This document shows, one piece after another, positions 27,571 to 41,900 of a stretch of 64,000 nt of DNA (within the stretch, counting starts at the first letter, position 1; every line of letters begins with the position of its first letter). The notes under the pieces were generated by a model. That model was not told the origin of the DNA and did not search any database. It saw only the letters and a list, made by a program, of their open reading frames with translations. The translations under genes and the position numbers were made by a program. The DNA is from Chaunax sp. Z400 (lineage: Eukaryota; Chordata; Actinopteri; Lophiiformes; Chaunacidae), in contig CM075197.1 of NCBI GenBank assembly GCA_037577475.1, positions 18,674,650 to 18,738,649 on the forward strand, written 5' to 3'.

Positions 27571-29848
27571 GACAACAACATCTGGTGCTCCAATAGAATG
27601 AGCTAAAGAACGAGTCTTGCTGCAGCAGCAATTAAAGATAAGTTCAAAAGCTAGCTGAGTCTCACGAAGCTCTCAGGCACAGCAGTGAGCAGTAAACCCC
27701 TGAGCCAAAGAACGAGCGCTGGGGCAGCAACAGAATGTGGCTAAGAAAGCTCACTGTGCATGGCAAACTCTTCCCACACACATTTCTCCCAGCTGGGCCT
27801 GCAAGGTAGTCAGTGCGTGCAAGCAGTGTGTGTTTGTGTATTTTGTGAAAGTGGCTCTGAAGGGAGTCCTGGTGGGAGATGATGAGATTTCCTTGGTTGG
27901 ATACTTTGAAAATCTGCCTTGCTTTGTAAAAGATTCATGTTTTGTTCATGTTCAGATCCTACATTTCAAAGACAATAAACAAATAAAATCATACAAATGA
28001 CACAAATACAAAGGTGCTAACAGCCTTAGGTCTGTTTATTCGAATAACACATAGTCTTTTGTTTGGAGTTGCTAACCAATTACAACATCCGCCAGAGTTA
28101 AACTAAGATCCTCGGGATTGCATGCGTCTTTTGTCTGAGAGCAGATAGCTGTGATTATAGCATTGTGGATAAAGTGTGAGCAGAATATCCAGTGTACCAA
28201 TCCCCGTAACAACTACACCCATAATAATACAGACAAGAGGAATATGAAAATGTGTTTAAGCAGATTTTTTAAACTTTGCTCTGAGAAACCTTTAAAAAAG
28301 AAAAACCTGGTCTTTGAACGTAAAATGAAAAGTATTATTGACTTTACAGAAACTTTTTGCTATGCGTCTGACACCATTTATCATTCTGAAAGAGATAATA
28401 ATTACCAGTAACAAGAAAAAATCAGAATAGCACAATGTTATCGCTGCCACTTTCAGAATCCCTTGTCTTTACAGCCTGGATAGCAAAGTCCATTATCATA
28501 GTGTTGGCTGCTGTATTTCTGAGATCGGCTGCTCATAAACCAATTGTGGGGGACACAGCTGACTGGAAGCTCTAATGAAAGTGATTCTCATCAAGCTTCT
28601 TTCTGCTCTGGTAATGAGTGTCAAGAAGCACGCTGTTAACCCTTAACCTCTCACCCAGGGCAAAAAGGAAGCTGTCGACATTTCTCTTGCAAACAAAGCC
28701 CATCTTTGTGAGTCAGGGGCCCATTCAGCACCCTTGTTAGACAGAGGATGACTGCTGCTAAGGTTTGGACAATATCCTCCCCTTGTGTTCTATGATCTTT
28801 GATGTGTGATAACACATCAGGTGTCAGTGCTTTTCAATTCTCTGGTGTCACTGTAGCTCCGGCAAACACAGATGGTTATCAGTGACAAGCATGAAGCCAA
28901 CCAGAGAGAACATGTTTCTGCTGAGATCGATGTATAGTGTTTCCAATATGTTCTCTTATTTGAGGCGGCCTACCACAATATCAGATAAAAAAAATTCCTT
29001 GTTGTGTTGTGAAATAGCAAACAAGAGAAAAATCCAAGAGGCACAATTTGGCAGGATAAAGCATTAAAAAAGCTTTTATTTTTCAGTTCAGTGTCAAAGT
29101 ATTATTGCTAATCACCAAAAGCTTCAGAGATTGAACGGCACAACAAAACCATTGAAAAATCTATTTTGCTGTCCCTTACTTCATACATATAACATTTTAA
29201 GCACACATTCTTCTTGCACACATTGCACACCACATGTTAAATTTACATTTTTGGAGGTTTTTTTTGAGAGGCTCCCAAGCCTGAGCTGGCAACGATAGAT
29301 GAGAGCTGTGTAAAAGATGCTATTGTACCACCAGCCATGACAGCTGCATCCGAGCTGGAGGAGAAAATAGTGGCCTAACTAAGTTCAGTCAACCTCGGAT
29401 CGGATTTGACTCCTCAGGCTCCCCAAGTCCCATCGGATGCATATAGAAGGCCAGAGTGCAGTCAGAGCATGCAGGTGGCAGCATAAAAAAACCTTCCCTG
29501 AAAAAGCCTGACCACCATACAAATGTCCTTTGGGATCGAATGATTTCAATCTTTCTCAACAATTATGTTCTGGATACGCCCACTGGTTCTCATCTTCAAC
29601 GAAATTACGTCCGGGGCAATGATGCAGAACACTACATGAAAAATATCTGTTTGAAGTTTATAATTTACAAGGCCATTAGAAAGATGGTAATTAGAATTAT
29701 AATGGACTCTGATGAAGGAAACACATTTGTGTCTGAAACTGAAGTTGAACTGGTTTCATTTTAGTTTAATTTTAGGGGGTCTTATAGCACTTCACATCTT
29801 ATGTAATTTTCAAAAAAGGCCCATAATTTATTCTAATTAGACTGCAGA

Positions 29849-29851
<3 letters not shown>

Positions 29852-29905
<54 letters not shown>
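29852..29905. repeat. (TA)n microsatellite, 27 units
   Basis: Pure alternating TA, 54 bases. Confidence 0.98.
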
Positions 29906-29906
<1 letters not shown>

Positions 29907-32900
29907 TGTATTTACCATGCTTTTTTCACAGTCAGGACTTTGAAATACATGTAATGTATACAAATTAAGTATTTTCAAAGTGGTTGAGCAATGATAAGCT
30001 TTATAGTTTTCAAACATGTCACTTTTGTGATTCTTTTCTCTTTTTTTTGCGATCCCTGATTAGATTCATGTCAATTTATTATGCTTTCAACATGTGGCCA
30101 ACATTTTTCACCAGACAAACACAACAACATTAATGTCAAGATAAGGCTTAGGCTGTCAACAGGTCACTGCAGCATAATCCTTAACCTCATTCACATCTCT
30201 TTTCATGCCTAACAACACAAAGAAGGCACAGCAGAAATGCCTGCCGACATTTAAAGAATTTACTGCAGCGTTTCACACGTGACTCCTTGTAGATCTGAGA
30301 TTGTTTTAATATTCTGCTTGCAAAAAGAGGTCAAAGCATAAGTATGAATGGGCCATTGGGTTGATACATGATAAAGCCTTAGAGTGTTTGGATCCTTGTT
30401 AAATAGATAGAAAACTGCACATTATTCTTGGCCAGGGTGGGAGTTGGTGGTGGTCATGGTAGGCGGTGGGTGGATGAAATCATAAATGAGTTGTTACTGT
30501 TGCAGTCAAGGAGTTATTGGGCTCCGACTGATGTAATGGTCATATAATGAGAGGTGTCACTGAAGTGAGCTTGATTACAGGCAGCAGTGGGAAACCAATT
30601 GAAACTGGCTTCCTGAGCCAGAGGGATGATAGTCGTCATGTTGTGCTGGCTACATCCTCCTCTAATATTTATTGGAACATTCAACATTCACCTTATTTAT
30701 GCTTCATAGCTCATTTATAAAGCAATAAGATCACATTTTATGAATGTTCCCTTTTGAATCTCAATAGATCACTAATAATGGGTTTTTATCATGAACTCTG
30801 CAGTTGTATGAATTCATAGATTTTGGCCTCCATCGTTTGCAGACATTTACTAACTATTAATGAAGCTATTAGCTTCCAAACCATTTGTGTGTCTTATCGG
30901 AAAGACGTAACAAATAAAGGAAGAGCACGGAAGAAAGGGAAGGAAGGAAATGTTGATATCTAGTTTCTAATGTGAAACCTTCACATATTTGAATCTGTTA
31001 TAAAAGCCAATCTCCTGCTCATTTTAATTGGGGTGGAGTATCACTTTAAGCAGCCACATTAATGGCCCTGGCGACATTTTATTACACCTCTGACGTCAGT
31101 GATAAGCCATTTATGTTGACTGTCACTAGCAATTTATCACTCCCCAATGGTACTGGGCTTTTGGAAAACTCAACCTCTACTCAAGACTTTACACTGACTT
31201 GCACTGAGACAGTATGTTAAAAAAAATAATATCCAAAAATAATTGCTAATGAAATCAATGCCAAATTATGGAATTGGTTTGCTGGAGGTAAAATTGACCA
31301 AAACAGCGACTGATTTTACCAAAACGGTGTCATAACCGCTGGCATGTGGAACGACGACACATTTCCAAGAAAGTTGTGATGTGAGTAAAATATAAATATG
31401 ACATATTGACATACACCTAAGTGAAGAAATACAAAGACAATATATTTAATATCTATGTAATGTTTTAATTCATCAACTTGATAGATTTTGTACATTCGTG
31501 CTGTCAGTAAACACAGTCAGAGTTGTACATGTAATTAGATAGGCCTACAATAATGTAAAATTAATTATTTTACCGAATTTCATCATGCTATTTTTGATAA
31601 TTAACTTACATGTCAAAAAAATAAAAGAATGTCATGAATTATGATGTTTGTATCATAGTTCTCAGTCCCATCTTAATCTCATCATGCAATGCCTTGTCTC
31701 TCTAATCCTTTAACCAGTCCATCTAAACCCCCCACGACAGCGACAGACGCCCACTAAACCTTCTTTGTCACAGCAACTCGCTTGACAACAAAGCAAATTC
31801 ACCTTGAACGGTGTGGAAAGATGTTATGCCTGCTGTGATGACTATAGTCCATGAAAATACCAATATATGTTTTCTCCCAATCCATCTAACTTTGCACAGT
31901 CCTGCGCACAGCTTGCACTCTCATTTTTTGAGAGCAAGATACAAAACTGCCACATGGCTTTGTGATGGCTGCAGTCGCTCATCTCGGTGTCACAGCTTTA
32001 TGGGTCTCATTAAATAAGATTCACCCCTCCAATCAGAGGTTTCAGACCTGCTTCGATCCATTTATCATCACACATGTTCTGCTTCTTTGCTCAAAGGCAG
32101 GATCCTTGGAGAAATGACAAACGTGGTGTGAGAAATCATGTATGCTTGGAACACTAAGTCCTAAATTACTCTTGACATCTTCAGTGTACCGAGGTCACAG
32201 CACAGCAATTATCTGCACTTATATCAAAACCTCACCGACACAGTTAAATATTCCATTTCTGCATACTGGTCACACTTCGGACATTAACCCTCTTTCAAAT
32301 CCACAAAACATACAGATGAGAATTGTATACGAAAGATGAGAAAAACATACAAAACTAAACATACATTTTGAAGGTGTGACAAAAACTTAAGGGCATCACA
32401 GCTATGCATGTTTCTTTATGACTTATAGCTTTTCAACTATTTGCATCAAGTGAACTGAAATCATTTTCAAAATGGTTAAATGCAAACTGAAAATATCCTT
32501 ATGGTTGCATGCAAAAAAAAACAGCTATGCACATATAATATTAGGATTAATCGGACTTGGATAGAAACAACCCATCTATTTTTTGTGGTAGAACCCAAAA
32601 ATGCTTGTAAAATGGCATGTAATCCATACAGAATAACAATGGAGCAATTATGCAGGAGATTACAGAGATCACACAGGTGCATGTTTAACTGACCCTAAGA
32701 TAATATCAAGCTTTTAATGTGGCCTGTTTGGATTTTCTTGGCTTATAATAAAGAATTATTTACAGCATCAAAGTAATGTTCAGAAATCCACAGAACATCT
32801 ATTATACTGGTGTTTCAGTGAAAATCTGAACTCCTTCTCATCCCAATATGTCTTAGACACTCCTGACAGAAACTGGACACTGTTTACTCCAGAGACACAG

Positions 32901-35900
32901 ATGTCTTCTGCACGTTTGACCTTTTTTTAATGCAACAGGCCCGTTTGTTGCCTTCCTCTCAGTTTACGCTTAAGGCCCATCCATGCATCATCCATGTCAC
33001 AATGGAAAACTGTCAGAGTTGTGTTAGCACGAGCAAAGACCTGTGGATTATTGCTCCCAGTAGTGTAATGTGACGATGATTTGAAACATTTGGTGTCAAA
33101 AAATTAATAAGCAGACCATTCTCTTCTTTTCAGATAGTGTAACAAAGAAAACAGTCACTATTACACCATACATCTCCGTTTCCTGTGTTGATTTTTCACC
33201 ATTTTGCTCACATTCATGCTAAACTGTTAGTCACGTACTACAATGACATTACAGAGATGATTGAAACTAATTATATTATTTTAATGAGTCATAATTCATG
33301 TTAATGTAAAAACAATAGTAGCACACACTGTGAGCTACAATTGCTAACAGCTTATTCTTTGTAATCTGTTTTGTTTGATATAATTCTGGGTAATTTATAC
33401 TTAATTACCGCACCATTTACAAATCTCTTTGATTATAGCCCCAAGCATGCTAACATGGTAGACTCCATACCTGCATCGCTCATGGTTTGTTAAATATTAA
33501 AGATTCATTATGAGGTGGTGATGCTTTATTGAAACAGGGTTTGCCGCTGCATCCGGAGGCAGCAGAGCTCTCTATTTCCTTCTGCGTGTCTCTGGTTGTT
33601 TATGACAACAGACCTCTGTTGCTACAAAACAGCAACCTTCTCGCTTTCTCGCGTTCCCTCCCCCAGTTTGCCATGTTTCTGTATCTCCTTACACAGCCAT
33701 CTGCCCCTGGACTTGTCTGTTTTGTGATCTGTATTCCTGAGCAAACATCACAAAGGCCTCAATGATGCAGCTTTGGAAAGCCTAAATCCTCAACTGTTGC
33801 TCACTATGCATCGTGTGCATAAACACTATTTACCTCCTCTTATAAAGGAACACAAACAACAAATACAAGTAAATAAAGAAATGCAGATCTATTAAAACAC
33901 CCACTCTCATCAGCATAATATACTCAAGACAACAACTTAAAATTAGTGTATTTAAGGAAAAAAACTAAAAGGACACCTCCGTTGCACCGATTTAGCTGCT
34001 GCACACACAGATCACAAAACCTTTGTCGTTGACCAGTGGCTCATTAGTGAACAGCAGGCACCGAGTAGCTGTGCATCAGTCACCTGACATCCACAAGACT
34101 GAGCACATAATACTTTTCTTGCAGAAGAACCATGGATCATGTGAGCTGGTGAAGTAATTGGTAAGTTGGCCAAATAATATTCTGTCAAATCAGGTAATGA
34201 CACACTTAAGGCTGATTCACAGTGGGTGGCTTAACAATTCTGAGCGGTGTCTCTTGACAGAATTTTAACAATGTGTCATTTCAGCCAAAAATTGCCTCCT
34301 TGTTAGGCAGAGACCCCTAAATTTTTAAGACTCTGACTGTATTTCTGTTGCTTTTAGTGAAGCTTTATCTGCACAGACAGCTTTTTAAATTATACAGAGT
34401 CCTGCTGTAAATCTCCTTTTAACATATTGACCATAAAATCCACAAATATTAACACTGTTGATGTCTTCCTATGAACATGAAGAATATTCTGGTTGCCTGC
34501 TTTCAGTCAGCCTGGTGAAGGACAGCCTCTCAGAGCTGCTGCTGACAGATGGCTGCTCCTGTGGACACACACGCTGAACACATAATGACATCCTACAGGT
34601 GCACACATATTAGGAAAGTGGAGAGTGACACTATTTTCTGTAGAAAATACATTATGTCTGTCAGGAGACACTCATCAAAAGTCTCAATTTACAAACAGTG
34701 TATGAATAAGGTAGATAGTGGTGAGATAAACATGAAGAAATTAGGGATCACAACTACTCAGTATAATGGACCACGTCACTTTAAGGTGCACAAAAAAGGT
34801 ATACAAAAATAAAGGTCATATTTCTATTGTGTTTTATACATTATTATTATTTTGCAAAGCAGTGGAGGTGGAGTGAACCAAATCTCAAAACAAAGATAGC
34901 ATCTACTCAAAGGGATTTCTATGCAAAAGGTGACCACTATTACTCAGAGTTGGCCTTTACTAAAACATAAGAACAGAAAATTAAACCAAAACATGGCCAA
35001 GATTTGATGTTTACTTATTTATTGCATTATTGGAGGTGTGCATATCATTGTGTTTGTTTGAGAGACTCAAGGCAGTGGCATTTAAGCAGGATCAATATGC
35101 ACATCCATAGCACTGGAGATAATCCCGACGGGGCCACAGGGTGCACATTGTAAGCATGAATAAACCCAGAGATTAAAACAATTTACCCACACAACCGGAC
35201 ACATGGACGAACAGAGGACAGCAGGCTACCTTTCATCTATCTTGTTTAACTTGAATAACTCTAATAATATCTCTCCACCTCCCCGCTGCTACACTGGGCA
35301 TGGTGCATGAAACACAATCTACTGAGTTATTACCTGCATGTGTTCCATCTGTAATGTTCTAAAAGTAACTGTTATACAACAGAGATAGCAACAGCACATT
35401 TTCTAGTTAGACAATAATAAAACATAGACACGTGGCTTTGAACTACTGACAAAGGTAAGATTTTACCCTGATGGCAGCCAGTTAGTTTTAATGAGAGATA
35501 GTGTCCTTTTCTACATAATGAAGCAATCTGTTGAATTCCCAATGACTTCCTACCAGAGAATGCACAAGAAATGGAGCGAATCTCTCTCGCAGAGAAGCTG
35601 CCAGGACAAAGGGTTTAATAAGGAAAATAAAAACACATTCAGAAAACATGTAAGAGGTAATATCACCGTCATTAAGTCGCCCATGTGCTTCCCTCAATTT
35701 TGGCCTATGAAGCAGTAAAATAAACAGTTTCTGCTACTGTTTATTGGCCTCTGTTGTTAAACTGCTTTCTCAACTGGTTTCACTGAAACATGCGGCCAAC
35801 ATTTCATAATTTAAGTAATAATAATATTTCACAACAAGTCAAAAAGAGTGCATTCACTCATCAGCAGCAGCAGATGTGAGATGAGGAGATGACAGATGAC

Positions 35901-38358
35901 ATTTAAGTTGAATTGGATCCTTTCGGGTGCTTCAGACACTCTTGAACTACTTCACACATAATGTCACACCAGCTCGAGTGAATTACTTTGTTCCCTTGGT
36001 TGCAAGAGCGAAAGCACTTGCAATGGCTGCTATTGTCCGAGATACAAAACCGTATAATTTCTAAAAGATGAAGGAAAGAGACAAATATCATCCACATATC
36101 CAATTTAACTCCATTTAAAGCTTCTTAAGCATAAGTTTCATGAACAATGTATCCCGAGAGAGTGAGACTTAATTTATTTATTCCCAAGTAACTTGTTGTG
36201 AATACACATGTTGGATTAAAGAAGATCAAACACCCTGAGGGTCATGGTAATCAGACTTGAGTCTACTTTAATTTACAATCAACTTTTACAAGCGATCGGA
36301 ATGACTGCAGGTGTTTCGGTTGTAGTTGGTAGATAAGAGGTCTGTGTTGTGCAGATGGCTGAGAATTCTAATTACATTAAGAACAATGATGCAGCCAGAT
36401 CCCCCAAGCCCCACCCCATCGCCAAAATATGAATGCTAATATATAAAGTATACCACAGTCTCCTTCAAACACACACAATCACACACCAATAGCGATAGCC
36501 TTGTGAGAAAATAATTCACAAAATCAAACGAAGATAAGTCAAAAAAAAATGAAGATGTCTTTAATACAAATATCTATCTATCTAATAGGCATTTAATAAT
36601 CTACAGTATTTCTGATGTGGAGGAAAGGTTACGTGTGAGGTGTGGTGGTAATTTTCCGTTGTTTGAAGGGAACTTTGCCCACATAATGTGATGTTTGGAC
36701 CCTATAGAGCTGTAGATCTCAAATGACAAGCAAAATAAATGCACTGCATTAAAGAAGGCTTTGAGGTTGCAAGGAACTACACGATGAGTCACAGACGGCT
36801 AAGGAAGGTGGTTGGTGTCACTGACTCATTTAGCACATTCAGGCAGAGCCCACCTGAGAAATCGGAGCTGACACCTGCCTCTCCCCATGAGCTCCATTAT
36901 CCATCATATCGAAGCTCTGAAAAGAAGAGTGAAAACCAATTTTGGTTTCATGGGATTAGAAAGTGTCCAGGAGCTCCACTGTACAGTCTGTGCTATCACA
37001 ATCGATTGTGAGTCTTGCTGTGAGGGTCCTCTTGAGAAAAGAATGAAATAAAACATTATGGAATAATGGATACAGGTGCATGTCATTGACGTTTTTGCAG
37101 AAAGAAATGGAATAAATGCTGTTTCAAGTGAGAGTGGAGAGTGGAGAACAACATCTTTATAATGACATTTTTAATTTTTGATAGGATTCTTTTTTTTTAA
37201 CACAGTGGTGGAGGAATGTTTTAGATCTTTCATTTCAAACAAAAGTTTGACTTTTGGGAAATATTCTCACTCAATGAGACGATTGTTAAATATGAAGCCA
37301 GCGCCAGGAGGAACTGTATGATCGAAGTGGCAGATGGTATGTCATCTATACTCTTGTGGCATATAACAATTCTGAGTGGTATGCCACATTACTGTCACAC
37401 TGGACTGAAAGCCACAGCTGTGGGCCACATGAAGACAGTATGTTGCTGTCATTATCCTGGTGTATAGTAAAAAGAATCATTGAAAGATGGTGGGAATGTC
37501 AATGGAAGAGAAGTGACACACTCTCTTTTTATGTGCTATTATATGACTAGGGGTGTGTGATGTGTATCGTCTACAATGATATCTTAATGGTTGTTAAGAT
37601 GATGTCCGAGCTGACATTATCGACTGTGTCAATCACCAAACCAAACCAATAAAAAACACATGAGTTCACACGTTGAGAGTCCATGCAGTGTTTGCTAATG
37701 CACTACTATACTCTCTTACATGCACAATCATCTGTTTTCAGTTCATACCACTCTCTACTTGGACTCCACTACTTTTCATGGGAAGCGGCCCTTTTGTTAT
37801 GTGAGTAAAGTTGGGTAAATGGTACTTTTCTTTTGTAAAACTCTACTCAGGTATTTGCTGTCCCAGCTTCTAAAATCTTTAATGCACATTCAGATTTGTT
37901 ACATGAATGCTCTTAACAGTTGTGGCAATAGCACAAACCAGAATAGATTCACATGTACTTTATTGTTCTGCAGCTGTCCTATTCAATGTTGGGTAAGTGA
38001 CATTTTTTTGCCCTTATGAAAATAAATGTTTAATGACAGTTGAAACAACCAAACTACCGTGGTTTTGCACAATGGGTTACTAGACACTGTAGCGTGTTAC
38101 GGACAGGCGGGTGGAGTTTCCCAGCATACCTTGAGACAATGTGTTTGAGGCCATAAGCCCAAGTAACCTGTGTTTAAATGTGTTCTGAATAATTATCAGT
38201 TAAGCAGTAATTAGTTCTTTAGAAATATTTCTATAGAAAATTGTTAGTTATACAACACCATTGCATCACGGGTTAAGTCTCTCACACGGTTAGTGACGTC
38301 CCGCCTGGGTGATGCAAGAGGGTAATGTGTGTGTAACCAGTGTTATTAACAAGTTGAT

Positions 38359-38387
38359 AAATACTGAGTTAGGTCAACTCAGTATTT
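38359..38387. repeat. Perfect hairpin, 12-bp arms and 5-base loop
   Basis: AAATACTGAGTT at 38359-38370 pairs exactly with AACTCAGTATTT at 38376-38387 across aggtc. It may be part of a small decayed element, but no terminal repeats are identified. Confidence 0.9.
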
Positions 38388-38724
38388 CTAATTAAATTCA
38401 ATCTTACATTTTGCAGTGTATGATTGTTCACGGAAGAGAGTATAGTAGTGTGTGTATGTAAGTATGATTGTGTCTGTATGAAATTATGATAAAGTGTGTG
38501 TGAGAAAGTATCATATATGGCCTACATGGCCTCTCATAAAATTAACATCTTCCTCTGTGTCACGTTCGTCCCTCATTGATGGCGTCGCTCTGTTCTTTTA
38601 ACAGGAGAGACGAGCCCTGCACACACAATTCAATGTTCTGTATGAACATTGTATGTAGAATGGCTCAGTAGTAGAATGGCTCAATATAAGTCCACTCAGC
38701 AGACTGCATACGTACGCCAAGGAA

Positions 38725-38907
38725 CAACAGATCCACCCCTTTATCTGCATCCACACTAAGATTTAATGAGGTCTATTCTGGCCCAAGAACCATCCTCCCA
38801 CCACGTTTCATGAAATTCTATTCTGTAGTTCTTTGTTCAATCCTGCTGACAAACCAAACAAACAACAAGCAAGGTGAAAACATAACCTCATTGATGGAGG
38901 TAATAAA
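38725..38907 (+). mobile_element. Degenerate teleost dispersed repeat (copy 1)
   Basis: It contains 'agatccacccctttatctgc', 'ccaccacgtttcatgaaatt', 'aatcctgctgacaaaccaaa' and 'gtgaaaacataacctcattg' then 'atggaggtaataa'. This order is the 3' part of a repeat common in fish. Same family as 60722-60885, and probably as 42660-42795 in reverse. Confidence 0.6.
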
Positions 38908-41900
38908 CACATGCCAACCCACATACATGTAAAGGCTGTGAGAAGCTGCCAAACAGAGGCACTGATCCTGAAGCCTGTTATTGTGGAGTGTGCAAAGGCT
39001 TGATTTACATTTTAATTATTATGTTCCACTCGAAATAAAACAAGTGCACGCATAACCAAAATGAAAATTAAATTAACACGAAACTCAAAAAGAGAGAGAG
39101 ACGAAATGACACCCAAAATAGAAATACAGACTCCACAGGGCACCGAGCGGCACAAAAAACATTAATTTCAAGTCCTGTCTTCAGATGTTCTGGTCTCAAA
39201 TGTGTTGTCTTACACATTTGTCTCCGGTTTGATCGTTAATGCTTTGAGAATGAATGCAATGAAAGAGACTGACTGCCCGTGATCGTCAAAATAGGGAATT
39301 AGAAAGAGTTTTGTTGCACAATCTGCAGCAAAGACAATCAATCACACTTGACAGCCTTGAACTGAGCAGTTCACTTACCTCCCCTGCACAACAGAAAAGT
39401 GAGCAGCGGCTGCTTTGCCTCTCAGAACAGGTTGTGGCAAGCCTCTGAGGCACTGAGAGCGCAGTTACAGCCACACCAGACACTGACCAGCTGATATTTA
39501 ACACAAACAGGTGACAAATGGTAGAACAGCAGCTATGAGGATATGTCGAAAATGTTCTGTTATTATGGAGAATGCTCAGTTACTAAATAGGTATTCATTT
39601 CAATTGAGCAGCTGTGGCTAAAACCCCATGTTAATTTACATTTACACCCCCTGTACATTACATGTACTGTACATACAAATCTGTACACAATGTTTGTAGT
39701 TGTAATGCTAAAAAACAAACACCCTAATCTATCAAGGTTTTTAATTTAACTCATCACACCACAGGGAACATTAATATTATAGAATAATAAAGAAAATATA
39801 TGAATATAAACATGAATATAAACTTTTTCCAGAGAGTTCAACTGCAGCTCAGTCTTCATCAGATAAGTTTGCTAATCAACAAAGTTCCACACTTTGGTCA
39901 CAAGACGTAAGTACACAAAACCAGCCTTGACAAAGTACGGTAAAGATGGTTGGTTGATTAATTAATTAGCTGCTGCTCTTCATCATCTATTTGTGGGTTT
40001 CGGACCGGTTTGGACTGTCAGACAAAACCGGTAATTTAAAGATGTCACCTCGAGTTCTGGGAAAATATACTGTACGTTATGCCATTTTTCACTATCATCT
40101 GACATTTAAGAAATCAGTTAATGAAGACAATGATCCACAGACTCATCAATAACAAAATGAATCATTAGTTGCTGCCCTATAGGGGAACAATCACTACACT
40201 GCTTTTTTCTGTTTTTTATGTCTGCATAACTCATTATATATAATCATTATTATTGGTTGGCAGTCCAATTTAGCTACACAGGTGAATGATATTTTTGTCA
40301 CCTTTACTAACCGTTTCTTTGTATTTTAATAGTAATATTAATACTAATGGCCTTTAGCTTTGTGACATTTCACCCTCATAAGAAAAGATAAGAGGGGAAG
40401 AGAGAGAATGACAATGTCATTACAATAAACTGGACAGACAAAATATGTGACTGCCTCGACAGTAATATCACATGAAGTGGATGGAGGAAGCACTTGAGCA
40501 TTACATAGCAAAAGAATGACAACCACTACATAAATGTGAACAAATAAAAAGCAACATGCAGGCTGAAAAACATCTGGTTTTGATCCACTAAAACAACAAG
40601 TCTTATTCCTCTCCACAGAATTAATCTGAAAATGAGAAAAGGTTTGCTTGAGGCCAGTGAAAAGCATAATATCTTTGTTCTCTGCAAACATATTGTAGCA
40701 ATATCTTTCAGAACACCCGGTTAATGTATTTGCTTCACAGCAGAATCATTACGAGAATACCAAAAGCGTAAGAATTATTAATTGAATATTTTGCAGCTGC
40801 CTTAGGCTTCTAAATGCTTGTCAATTTGCCCTGGCAGGATGTATAATCAATGCTTTCAATGCAGGTCCTGAAACAGAGGGGTGATCACTCATGCCTCAGT
40901 AATTAGACAGCAAATAAAGACCTGAGATTCAAGCTCTCTCCTCCATTATATCACCGCTATCAGTTGAAGTAATCAGCCCAAGGAGCCATCACTTCTTCAC
41001 CCTGACATCATTCAATGCTGATATTGGCATACTTGTATGAGAATACTGATACACAGTGCTATACATGAAGGGTCCATTTGGTTGGTTTGTGTTTGTGTTA
41101 TCAATAAGCCTGTTTTTTACCTTCAACTGAGAGACAGTTCTCATTTAAACGTCAATGTTAAAATTCTGTTTTAGCCTCAGTTTAGAGCGCTCATATTGTA
41201 TTTAGCACAAAATCTAATTAATGGGTCATTGATTGAGCATTCTGGCAAGATAACTTCTAATAAATTACTGCTTTCCCTTCATAATTAGTTTAATTTCCCC
41301 TGCGACCGTTTCACCTGCACCATGCAGGGTTCATGTCAGCACAAAACCTCCACACAGAGAGTGAGACAAACTCCCGCTGACTCCCATCGTCTCGCCCAAT
41401 TGTCTCTATCTGACAGCCAAGATGAGCTAATTTTCCAGCTCTAAATTAATTACTCTCTGGCGACTGAGTGATGTGAAATCACTCAGAAAATTTGGAAGTA
41501 TCTTAATTCCCCTGAACTGCTATTCGTGAAATTAAAATTTTTTTAAAAAAAATGCTCGGTTGACAGAAGTATGAGTCTTCATGAAAATTGCTGCACCTAT
41601 TTCTCCCCATCTCCTTTGATAAACATTGAATAATGGCAGAGCAGTCACTGTATGATGACAACACATCAACAAAGTGTCTGCTCATCTTCATCAACAATAA
41701 GATGATTAGTCAGCTGCATATACGATGACTGAAATCATCTTAATATGGATCTACAGGTCAGAGATTTTTTTTAAAAAGAAAAAGAAAAGGTTCTTGTCAA
41801 AATAATCCGAGCACTGATGGCTTCACATCCCTCCATTACATAACACCTTTCTCCTCCATGGCAACTGGGGAGTTGGAGTTGCAGGCACTGAAAACTAACT

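Larger units (their letters stand above)
27571..38724. other. Long non-coding stretch
   Basis: No coding exon, RNA gene or intact transposon is recognised on either strand. It contains the TA repeat at 29852, a consensus CRE (TGACGTCA) at 31091-31098, and a hairpin at 38359-38387. Blocks around 28440-28790 and 31010-31160 look like possible conserved non-coding sequence. Confidence 0.5.

Noticed and set aside
35900..36110. Cys-rich minus-strand open frame
   Set aside because: The cysteine pattern fits no domain I can name, and the frame lacks a supporting exon context.
39286..39504. Minus-strand open frame followed by a consensus-like donor near 39371-39378
   Set aside because: The peptide matches no family I know and no partner exons are found. 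A single donor-like site is expected by chance.
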